Source of the DNA: an uncultured Labrenzia sp.
GTDB taxonomy: Bacteria > Pseudomonadota > Alphaproteobacteria > Rhizobiales > Stappiaceae
Assembly: GCA_937911395.1 (NCBI GenBank)
Contig: CALDSI010000242.1
Location: 1-42,401 of the forward strand
Length of the DNA stretch: 42,401 bases
Reading direction: 5' to 3'
Below are positions 35,317 through 41,895 of the stretch, piece after piece; position 1 is the stretch's first letter, and each line of letters begins with the position of its first letter. Under the pieces are notes generated by a model. That model ran no database searches. It worked only from the letters and a program-made list of their open reading frames with translations, and had not been told where the DNA came from. The translations under genes and the position numbers were made by a program.

Positions 35317-35793
35317 TCACTTGATCTGCGAAAGAACCAAGGCTCCGGTGACGATCCCCGGAGCCTTTTGTTTTGGTTGCCAGGTTCGACGTGGCCCGGT
35401 GTCAATGTGATAAAAGCCTGACGAATAGTACTTGTAGCCGCCCACTGCAGATTGGGATTTCAGGAAAGCCAGTACGGACGACGGGTTGCCGCCGACGGAA
35501 AAGTCCACAGCCTGACAATTCAGGTGATAGGAATTGCGTGCACCACCTTTGCGCCAATTCTCGAACCACCAGCGTTTGGTGGAATGGACCTTCACAGGCC
35601 CATACCTTTTGGCGACCTTGTTCAGGACCTTTTTGAGTTTTCTCGGAACACACCAGGATGAGTCGTTGTAGTCGATCGCACCATGGGAGGCCGTTGCCCA
35701 ACCCATGCCGGTGACACCGGCAACCGATCCACATCCAACCAGAACAACGGACAATCCCAAAAACATTATCCAGGCTAAAAAACGCTGACGCAT
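35317..35793 (-). CDS. M15-family (YcbK-like) peptidase lipoprotein
   Basis: 158 residues from ATG 35793 (AAGG 8 bases upstream). N-terminal lipoprotein signal MRQRFLAWIMFLGLSVVLVGCGS with lipobox Cys at about 21. The enzyme part has GPVKVHSTKRWWFENW, RNSYHLNCQAVDFSVGG (His and Asp metal ligands of the SxHxxGxAxDF pattern, with Cys for the usual small residue) and SGFYHIDTGPRRTW (final His). This fits the M15_3 group of murein peptidases. Expected in the periplasm, attached to a membrane. Its last codons overlap the terminator of the convergent ArsC-like gene. Confidence 0.83.
   Translation of the reverse strand: MRQRFLAWIMFLGLSVVLVGCGSVAGVTGMGWATASHGAIDYNDSSWCVPRKLKKVLNKVAKRYGPVKVHSTKRWWFENWRKGGARNSYHLNCQAVDFSVGGNPSSVLAFLKSQSAVGGYKYYSSGFYHIDTGPRRTWQPKQKAPGIVTGALVLSQIK
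35339..35374 (+). terminator. Terminator of the ArsC-like gene, inside the end of the M15 gene
   Basis: AAGGCTCCGG (35339-35348), 9-base loop, CCGGAGCCTT (35358-35367), then TTGTTTT. A 10-bp stem with a good T-run, 27 bases after the ArsC-like stop. It lies within the coding 3' end of the opposite gene. Confidence 0.8.
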
Positions 35794-35890
35794 AACAAAC
35801 AGCCTTGCAAATTCTAAGTGTTTGCCCCCTCCCCACAACTGCCAGCAATTTGATTAAAAATTTAATGAAAGAGATGGTTAACGTGACGAA

Positions 35891-35936
35891 GAAACATATG
35901 TTTCACATGTAGCAAAATCATGATACAAATGTATCA
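35891..35936 (+). promoter_or_regulatory. Two palindromes upstream of the aminotransferase-BKACE operon
   Basis: GAAACATATGTTTC (35891-35904) is a perfect 14-bp palindrome. TGATACA-AA-TGTATCA (35921-35936) is a second, 16 bp. Their centres are 31 bp apart, three helical turns, 45-90 bases before ATG 35981. This is what a pair of operators for a dimeric regulator looks like; the regulator is unknown. Confidence 0.55.
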
Positions 35937-35980
35937 AGCGCACAATCCGGCGCGATACACCCTTGGTGAGGTTCGTGTTC

Positions 35981-37297
35981 ATGTCTCACGTTTTTCCGCG
36001 TCATACCAAAGCATCCACCCCTGTCGCTGTTGGTGGCGATGGATGTTACATCATTGATAAAAATGGTAAAAAATACTTTGATGGATCGGGCGGCGCAGCC
36101 GTATCGTGCCTTGGGCATAGCGATCCCGACGTGACCGCTGCGATCAAGGGTCAGGTTGACCAGATTGCCTTCGCACATACCGGGTTTTTTACCTCAGAGC
36201 CTGCCGAACAGCTGGCCGATCTTCTGATCGAACATGCACCGGGCAATCTGGACCGGGTGTATTTCGTTTCAGGCGGTTCGGAGGCGATGGAAGCTGCGCT
36301 GAAACTGGCGCGTCAGTATTTCCTGGAGAAAGGCGAAACATCCAGACACCGGGTCATTGCCCGCCGGCAAAGCTATCACGGCAACACGCTTGGCGCGCTT
36401 GCGACCGGCGGAAATCAGTGGCGCCGCGAACCCTTCGCGCCATTGATGATCGAAACCTCTCATATTTCACCGTGTTACGAGTATCGCGGACGGGCGGACG
36501 ATGAAACGGCCGTCGAATACGGACGGCGCGTTGCCAATGAACTCGAAACCGAAATCCAGCGCCTTGGCGCGGAAAATGTCATGGCCTTTGTGGCTGAGCC
36601 GGTCGTCGGCGCAACGGCTGGCGCGGTCCCGCCTGTCGAAGGTTATTTCAAGCGGATCAGGGAGATCTGCGATCACTATGGGGTCTTGCTCATACTAGAT
36701 GAAGTGATGTGCGGCATGGGGCGCACAGGCAGCCTGTTTGCTTGTGAGCGGGACGGCATAGCGCCGGATATTCTTGCAATCGCCAAGGGCCTTGGCGCAG
36801 GGTATCAGCCGATTGGTGCCATGCTATGCACCTCTGAAATCTACGAAGCCGTCGAGAACGGGTCCGGTTTCTTCCAGCATGGCCACACTTACATTGGCCA
36901 TCCAACGGCTTGCGCTGCCTCCCTTGCCGTCCTGAAAAAGCTCACTGGTGGCTTGGTCGATCAGGTTGATCCTCTGGGCGACAAACTGGATGCGACCCTG
37001 AGAGACGCTTTCGGACAGCAGCCCTATGTTGGCGATATCCGTGGACGCGGTTTGTTTCGCGGGATTGAGATTGTTGAGGACCGGGAGAGCAAAACACCCT
37101 TTGACACCAAACGCGGGGTGAACAAGGCCCTGAAAAAGGCCGCGTTCGAGGCCGGTCTCATCTGTTATCCGATGGGCGGCACGATTGACGGCGTGAAAGG
37201 GGATCACATCTTGCTGGCGCCGCCCTTCATCATGGAAGATCAGCACATCTCGGAGATTGCAGATAAATTGCAAACTGCGTTCAAGGCCGTCTTCTGA
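35981..37297 (+). CDS. Class III PLP aminotransferase
   Basis: 438 residues of the omega/beta-amino acid aminotransferase fold type I. GGDGCYIIDKNGKKYFDGSGG at 18-38, FVSGGSEAMEAALKLARQY at 95-113, SYHGNTLGAL at 131-140, EPVVGAT, ILDEVMCGMGRTG with PLP Asp240, and Schiff-base Lys269 in AIAKGLGAG; HTYIGHPTACAA follows. ATG 35981 with GAGG 9 bases upstream; a TTG at 35963 is less likely. It is 2 bases from the BKACE gene, so the two enzymes probably act in sequence: a beta- or omega-amino acid to the keto acid, then cleavage. Exact substrate unknown. Confidence 0.9.
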   Translation: MSHVFPRHTKASTPVAVGGDGCYIIDKNGKKYFDGSGGAAVSCLGHSDPDVTAAIKGQVDQIAFAHTGFFTSEPAEQLADLLIEHAPGNLDRVYFVSGGSEAMEAALKLARQYFLEKGETSRHRVIARRQSYHGNTLGALATGGNQWRREPFAPLMIETSHISPCYEYRGRADDETAVEYGRRVANELETEIQRLGAENVMAFVAEPVVGATAGAVPPVEGYFKRIREICDHYGVLLILDEVMCGMGRTGSLFACERDGIAPDILAIAKGLGAGYQPIGAMLCTSEIYEAVENGSGFFQHGHTYIGHPTACAASLAVLKKLTGGLVDQVDPLGDKLDATLRDAFGQQPYVGDIRGRGLFRGIEIVEDRESKTPFDTKRGVNKALKKAAFEAGLICYPMGGTIDGVKGDHILLAPPFIMEDQHISEIADKLQTAFKAVF

Positions 37298-37299
37298 TC

Positions 37300-38115
37300 A
37301 TGGCCCTTGATACCAAACCTCAGGCGCTGCCACTCATCATGGTGGCGCCGAATGGCGCGCGGCGTACCAAGGTGGATCATCCGGCCCTGCCGATGTCGAT
37401 CACCGAAACGGTGGAGACAGCCGTGGCTTGTTTCGAAGCGGGCGCTGGCGCAATCCATGCCCATGTCCGCGACGAAACAGGGGCGCATGTTCTGGACAAA
37501 GACTTCTACCGGGCGCTCTTGTCGGAATTGAATGCTGCATTGCCGCAAATGCAGGTTCAAATCACCACCGAAGCTGTTGGAAAATACACACCGGACGACC
37601 AGCGCAAACTGGTCCAGGAGCTGAAGCCGTCACTGGTGTCGATTGCTGTGCGCGAGATGGTGCCGGACGATGACACACATACGGCTGCAGAGTTTTATTC
37701 CTGGGCCATGAAGGAAGGAGTATCTGTTCAACATATCCTCTACAGTGCAGAGGACCTTGACCGGTTCTTCGACCTCGTCGAAAACGGCAGTATTCCTGGC
37801 ATTACGCATCAGGTTCTGTTGGTTCTAGGCCGCTATACGGACAATCAGGAAAGTGCGCCGGAAGATCTGTATCCCTTTCTGGATCGGTTGAAAGCGCGCC
37901 GGAGCGATCATGAGATCGACTGGGGTGTGTGCGCCTTTGGTCACCGGGAAACGGAGTGTCTGGTGCACGCGATCGAGAACGGTGGCAAAGCCCGGATCGG
38001 ATTTGAGAACGGCCTTTGGAACCGCGATGGTGCAGTTGCGAAGGACAATGCTGACCGGGTCCGGGATCTGGTGTCGGCCCTGGAAGAAAAAAACATCTCC
38101 GTTCTGTCAGGCTGA
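37300..38115 (+). CDS. Beta-keto acid cleavage enzyme (BKACE, DUF849)
   Basis: 271 residues. BKACE enzymes condense a beta-keto acid with acetyl-CoA to give acetoacetate and a new CoA ester, with a zinc ion. Seen: IMVAPNGARRTKVDHPALPMS at 13-33, zinc His53 and His55 in AIHAHVRDETG, TTEAVGKYTPDDQR, SIAVREM, and GKARIGFENGLW near the C-terminus (Glu next to the CoA site). Some positions of the family, such as the usual NGGxxG-type start, are altered. The TGA of the aminotransferase and this ATG are 2 bases apart. The side-chain specificity cannot be read from the sequence. Confidence 0.9.
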   Translation: MALDTKPQALPLIMVAPNGARRTKVDHPALPMSITETVETAVACFEAGAGAIHAHVRDETGAHVLDKDFYRALLSELNAALPQMQVQITTEAVGKYTPDDQRKLVQELKPSLVSIAVREMVPDDDTHTAAEFYSWAMKEGVSVQHILYSAEDLDRFFDLVENGSIPGITHQVLLVLGRYTDNQESAPEDLYPFLDRLKARRSDHEIDWGVCAFGHRETECLVHAIENGGKARIGFENGLWNRDGAVAKDNADRVRDLVSALEEKNISVLSG

Positions 38116-38134
38116 ACCGCCTTCAGGGCGGTTC
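38114..38134 (+). other. Hairpin between BKACE gene and purU
   Basis: GAACCGCC (38114-38121), loop TTCAG, GGCGGTTC (38127-38134), overlapping the BKACE stop codon. No T-run, so it probably does not stop transcription completely before purU. Confidence 0.5.
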
Positions 38135-38174
38135 ACATTCGGGCAACGCCCGACAGAGTAGAGAGATTGAGATT

Positions 38175-39032
38175 ATGGCGGAACACCATTACGTTCTGAC
38201 GCTTTCATGCGCGGACAAGCCGGGAATTGTCGCTGCCGTCACCACGGAATTGGCCGATTTCGGCGCGAATATCGCGGAGAGCGACCAATTCTGGGATCGC
38301 GCCACCAATCAGTTCTTTCTCCGCATTGCCATGCTCGCGCCGGAAGGCGTAACTCTGGACAGCGTCCAAAAGGCGCTTGATCCGGTCATCGCCCGCTTTG
38401 ACATGAAAGCAAAGCTTGTCGACACGGCCAAGCGGCCGAAAGTGATCATCATGGTTTCCAAGTTTGATCATGCGATGCTGCATCTTCTTTATCAGATCCG
38501 GGTTGGCTGGCTGGATGCCGAGGTGGTTGCCATCGTCTCCAATCATCCGGACAGCGCCCGAACTGCCGATCATGAAGGCATTGCGTACCATCACTGGCCG
38601 GTGACCAAGGAAAACAAGGCAGAGCAGGAGGAAAAACTCCTGAAGCTGGTCAAGGAAACCGGCGCGGATCTGGTGGTGCTGGCGCGCTACATGCAGGTGC
38701 TGTCCGACAATCTGTCCAAGCGGCTCTTCGGCAAGGTGATCAACATTCACCATTCGTTTCTACCGAGCTTCAAAGGCGCCAAGCCGTATCATCAGGCCCA
38801 TGCGCGCGGCGTGAAGATGATTGGTGCAACCGGGCACTATGTGACGCCGGATCTCGACGAGGGCCCGATCATTGAACAGGATGCAGAACGCGTCAGTCAC
38901 GCCTTGTCGGCAGATGATTTTGTAGCGCGGGGCCGGGATATTGAATCCCGCGTGCTCGCGCGCGCCGTCAAACACCACCTTGAAAACCGCGTGATGATTG
39001 TTGGCAACAAGACAATAGTGTTCACGCCGTAA
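38175..39032 (+). CDS. purU: Formyltetrahydrofolate deformylase
   Basis: Hydrolyses 10-formyl-THF to THF and formate. 285 residues: N-terminal ACT domain (about 4-84, LSCADKPGIVAAVTTELADFGANI) and formyltransferase-fold domain (about 88-285) with Asn190 and His192 in INIHHSFLPSFKGAKPYHQA and Asp228 in DLDEGPIIEQD. ARYMQVLS is also typical. In this genus-type context PurU next to a demethylating or C1-releasing pathway would recycle folate, but it may be only a neighbour. 59 bases after the BKACE gene on the same strand. Confidence 0.95.
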   Translation: MAEHHYVLTLSCADKPGIVAAVTTELADFGANIAESDQFWDRATNQFFLRIAMLAPEGVTLDSVQKALDPVIARFDMKAKLVDTAKRPKVIIMVSKFDHAMLHLLYQIRVGWLDAEVVAIVSNHPDSARTADHEGIAYHHWPVTKENKAEQEEKLLKLVKETGADLVVLARYMQVLSDNLSKRLFGKVINIHHSFLPSFKGAKPYHQAHARGVKMIGATGHYVTPDLDEGPIIEQDAERVSHALSADDFVARGRDIESRVLARAVKHHLENRVMIVGNKTIVFTP

Positions 39033-39041
39033 GCCCGAAGA

Positions 39042-39971
39042 TCAGACGGTTTCCGGCTCCCGCCCGAACGGCAGCTTGCGGCCGTCTTTTTCAAGTTCGG
39101 AGAAGAGCCAATCCCGAAACAGCCGGATTTTCCGGCTGTTTTTGCTTTGCATCGGGTAGCTCAGGTTCCAGGATTCGCTTTCAATCCGCGAGACCAACTC
39201 AAAAGGTTGGATCAGCTGGCCGTTTGCAAGCGCGTCCCGCACGAAATATGGGGTGAGAATGGCAACGCCTTGCCCGGCAATGGCCCGGTTGGCTTCCAGT
39301 GCCTGAGAGCCCATCCGGCTGGATGGATTTTGGCTAAGATCAACATCTGGCAAGCCGGCATCGGCAAACCACGTTTGCCACCAATGGTCTTCCGGATCGA
39401 TGATTGGCGCCTTCAAGAGATCCGCAGGTTCATGGATTCCGCCAAGTCTTTCGGCAAGCAGCGGAGAAATCATCGGAGTGAATTCGGCCTGGATCAGCTG
39501 GTGATAATAGCACCCCTTGGGTGGTTGATAGCAGGCGGTGATTGTCAGATCACCATCGGTAAAGGCCGGTTTCTCCCAGGGGCCAAACGGAACAAGCCGG
39601 ACGGCAATGGTGGGGTTTTTGATTTGAAACTCGAACAGGCGTGACGACAGCCACGTGACGGCAAACGTCGTGTTGCTGCTGATCACGAGTTCGGACGATT
39701 CTGCTTCCTGGACGTCGTGAAACGTGCCGCGAAGCCGGTCGAATGCGTCAGTTACACCATCTGCGAGCTGTTGGCCGCGCAGCGTCAGCTCAATTTTCCG
39801 GGGTTTTCGCTCAAACAGTGAAAATCCGAGTTTTTCTTCCAAAAGTTTGATCTGGTAGCTGACCGCGGCCTGCGTCATGCCGAGTTCATTACCTGCTTTC
39901 GTGAAGCTGAGGTGTCTTGAGACGGCATCGAACGCCCGGACAGCGGATAATGGGGGCAATGAGGCGAACAT
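39042..39971 (-). CDS. LysR-type regulator, GcvA-like
   Basis: 309 residues. The winged helix is FASLPPLSAVRAFDAVSRHLSFTKAGNELGMTQAAVSYQIKLLEEKLGFSLFERKPRKIELT at about 2-62, with the PPL..RAF start typical of the GcvA group. The rest is a two-lobed effector domain (VTWLSSRLFEFQ, DLTITACYQPP, LLAERLGG, GVAILTPYFVRDAL). ATG 39971 has AAGGAG 9 bases upstream; the frame is open to 40016. The gene is convergent with purU (9 bases) and divergent from a DUF1127 gene. It is the nearest regulator to the aminotransferase-BKACE-purU genes and a likely candidate to control them. Confidence 0.9.
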   Translation of the reverse strand: MFASLPPLSAVRAFDAVSRHLSFTKAGNELGMTQAAVSYQIKLLEEKLGFSLFERKPRKIELTLRGQQLADGVTDAFDRLRGTFHDVQEAESSELVISSNTTFAVTWLSSRLFEFQIKNPTIAVRLVPFGPWEKPAFTDGDLTITACYQPPKGCYYHQLIQAEFTPMISPLLAERLGGIHEPADLLKAPIIDPEDHWWQTWFADAGLPDVDLSQNPSSRMGSQALEANRAIAGQGVAILTPYFVRDALANGQLIQPFELVSRIESESWNLSYPMQSKNSRKIRLFRDWLFSELEKDGRKLPFGREPETV

Positions 39972-39991
39972 GCATAAAAACTCCTTATGCA
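39971..39991 (-). promoter_or_regulatory. Hairpin with the LysR ribosome site in its loop
   Basis: On the minus strand TGCATAA-GGAGTTT-TTATGCA is a perfect 7-bp stem whose loop carries the GGAG, and whose last base is the A of the ATG start. Such a structure could limit translation. The same DNA is also a possible protein-binding palindrome. Confidence 0.5.
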
Positions 39992-40039
39992 TATCTATTG
40001 TATTTTCATTGGTCAATCAACAGTCGACACGCGATACAT

Positions 40040-40063
40040 CTCGAAATCATATATAAATTCGAG
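40040..40063. promoter_or_regulatory. Inverted repeat in the LysR/DUF1127 divergent region
   Basis: CTCGAA (40040-40045) and TTCGAG (40058-40063), 12 bp of AT-rich DNA between. Lies just before the DUF1127 start and about 70 bases upstream of the LysR gene, as expected of a LysR binding region, or could form an RNA stem. Confidence 0.4.
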
Positions 40064-40071
40064 TGGTTTTC

Positions 40072-40305
40072 ATGACTTCTATCGACTGTAAATGTACCAA
40101 ATCGAGTTTGCACTCAAGATTGGTATTAATCGGATTTATCCATGATTGGTTTTCCGGATGGTATGGCCATCGGCGCAAACGCGCAGTTCTCTCTGAATTG
40201 CCGGCGGCATTGAAACGGGACATTGGCCTTGTGGACACACGCCCAAGCCCGCACAGCCTCCAAGAAAACTGGCGCATTGAGTTCGACAGGCTGCAACGCC
40301 GCTAA
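40072..40305 (+). CDS. DUF1127-type small protein
   Basis: 77 residues from ATG 40072 (a GTG at 40063 would add three). Central motif WYGHRRKRAVLSELPAALKRDIGL matches the DUF1127 core of basic helix followed by L..(R/K)DIGL. C-terminal RPSPHSLQENWRIEFDRLQRR is Arg-rich. Proteins of this family are small, often stress- or nutrient-regulated; a general role is not established. Divergent from the LysR gene, which may control it. The second DUF1127 gene of the window. Confidence 0.75.
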   Translation: MTSIDCKCTKSSLHSRLVLIGFIHDWFSGWYGHRRKRAVLSELPAALKRDIGLVDTRPSPHSLQENWRIEFDRLQRR

Positions 40306-40365
40306 GTGCGGAGCGCATTACCGGTACCGGGCGTGGATACTTTCGTAGGTTCCGTCAGCTCGTAT

Positions 40366-41103
40366 TTACGCCAATCCTTCATTGAACACCTGTCTCAACT
40401 CCTCGGAGTCAGGGTGTTTTCGTGAAAAACACAAGAAATAGTCCCAGACAACGAAGGATCGGAAACCAAATTCATTGCGATAGCCAAGCTTCTTTTTGAG
40501 ATGCTGACCGGCCGCCTGTCCGGTATGTATAATGTCGACTCGCCCTAGTTCTAGCATCTTGAATCCGTCCGCATCTGTGTCGATGTTGACCAATTGTGCG
40601 CCTTGCCTCTCCATTTCCGCGTTTGGGGCGTATTCAAGAACAGAGGCGACCCGCTGGCCCGCAAGGTCCGCTATGCTCCGAATGTTTTCGACCGGATGCC
40701 CTGTCCGGTAGAAAACGCCGTAGGCTTCCTGGCTGATAGGCGCGCTGAAAAGAAAGTGCTCAGCACGTTCAACGGTATGGGCGCATGTCAGAAGTCCGGG
40801 ATAGTTGCCAGCCTCTGTTTCACGGACCGCTCGGGACCACGGGACATAAACAACCTCTGCCGTAATGCCTTTGCGCTTGAAGGCTTCAACGGTAACTTCA
40901 TGATCAAATCCGAGGCGGCCATCTTCGGGTTCTGCGATATCAAAGGGCGGGTAATCGGTCGCCAAGATGATCACAGACCCTGCAGGATGCCCAAGCGTAG
41001 GCAGTCCGATCGACAACATACCGACCACCAACAGCGCAACCCAGAGCCAGGACCGTATCGCCACCGGAAACGACCTCCGTGAAAAATCGGAACGAGACCG
41101 CAT
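40366..41103 (-). CDS. Amino-acid-type periplasmic binding protein (SBP family 3), premature stop
   Basis: 245 residues. N-terminal Arg-rich region and one hydrophobic helix (about 19-37, signal peptide), then family 3 features: VIILATDYPPFDIAEPEDGRLGFDHEVTVEAFKRKG, VPWSRAVRETEAGNYPGLLTCAHT, and DLAGQRVASVL. The frame stops at TAA 40368-40366 after FNEGLA. In the same frame the next 15 codons read IRADGTYESIHARYR and end at TAA 40320-40318. This is the usual C-terminal end of the family, so the stop replaces what should be a sense codon (AAA Lys gives TAA by one change). Either a truncated protein, a recent nonsense mutation or a sequencing error. Confidence 0.75.
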   Translation of the reverse strand: MRSRSDFSRRSFPVAIRSWLWVALLVVGMLSIGLPTLGHPAGSVIILATDYPPFDIAEPEDGRLGFDHEVTVEAFKRKGITAEVVYVPWSRAVRETEAGNYPGLLTCAHTVERAEHFLFSAPISQEAYGVFYRTGHPVENIRSIADLAGQRVASVLEYAPNAEMERQGAQLVNIDTDADGFKMLELGRVDIIHTGQAAGQHLKKKLGYRNEFGFRSFVVWDYFLCFSRKHPDSEELRQVFNEGLA

Positions 41104-41201
41104 GGGACCACGAAAACATATAATTTTTTATTGGCAGTTTTCTGTAAGTCGACACCGTGTCTTGAACTACCAGCCCGCAAACACCGGTGCCGGGTAAGCA
41201 G

Positions 41202-41798
41202 TTACAGCATCAGAGCCCAGACAGTCGCCGCGAGCATGGTGAGCGCCATCACAACTGTGATGGAGCGCATCAAGCGGCCTTCGCCAATAAGGGCCAGAAT
41301 AGATACACCGACCAGCGCCCAAAGCGAATGAAAGACCATACCGCCCAAGAGGAAACCGGTCGCCAGGATGGCGGCGTTGGCATGTAGATCCAGTCCGTTC
41401 CCCGCGAAGAAGGTCGAGAACGCGACAAGGCTCATGGCCCATGTCTTGGGGCTTAACGGGTGGATCAACAACCCTTCCCAGAAGGTCAGAAGGGTGGCTT
41501 CACCCTTGGGCCGGATGGTCAGAGAAATGATCCGCCAGGCGAGAAAAGCCATATAAGTCAGGCTCAAAGCCTTGAATACCGATACGATGATGCCACCCTG
41601 CGCCATGATGTGGCCAAGCCCGTAAGCGACTGCCAGGTTCAAAGGCAGCGCACCGATCTGTGAGGCAATGATGACCGGAAATGCCGTCCGGTACCCGGAA
41701 CTCGCTCCGATCGCGAGGAAAGCAAGGTTTCCAGGTCCTGGGGTGCCGGTCATGATGATAACAAAGACCGCGAAGGCCATCAGTGTGGCGGTGTCCAT
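41202..41798 (-). CDS. LysE/RhtB-family amino acid exporter
   Basis: 198 residues with six predicted membrane helices. Start MDTATLMAFAVFVIIMTGTPGPGNLAFLAIGASSGYRTAFP carries the LysE-family GTPGP motif, followed by ASQIGALPLNLAVAYGLGH and a second half with LSPKTWAMSLVAFSTFF. ATG 41798 has GAGG 8 bases upstream; the frame is open to 41918 but that part overlaps the opposite promoter region. Exports an amino acid or related compound; substrate unknown. Divergent from a MocR-type regulator that probably controls it. Confidence 0.88.
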   Translation of the reverse strand: MDTATLMAFAVFVIIMTGTPGPGNLAFLAIGASSGYRTAFPVIIASQIGALPLNLAVAYGLGHIMAQGGIIVSVFKALSLTYMAFLAWRIISLTIRPKGEATLLTFWEGLLIHPLSPKTWAMSLVAFSTFFAGNGLDLHANAAILATGFLLGGMVFHSLWALVGVSILALIGEGRLMRSITVVMALTMLAATVWALML

Positions 41799-41820
41799 TT
41801 CGGGAGCCTCGTAGAATTTC

Positions 41821-41873
41821 GATACAATCGATACAAAAGCGTATAAGCAATCTCTGTATTGAAATATTGTATC
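41821..41873. promoter_or_regulatory. Repeated ATACAA half-sites between the LysE and MocR genes
   Basis: GATACAA occurs at 41821-41827 and 41830-41836 (9-bp direct repeat). The inverted copies CTGTAT (41854-41859) and ATTGTATC (41866-41873) follow. The 97-base divergent region thus holds a pair of direct half-sites facing a pair of inverted ones. MocR regulators are known to bind direct repeats of such short hexamers, so this is a likely operator. Confidence 0.5.
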
Positions 41874-41895
41874 GGTCAATGATAACATTGTTCTC

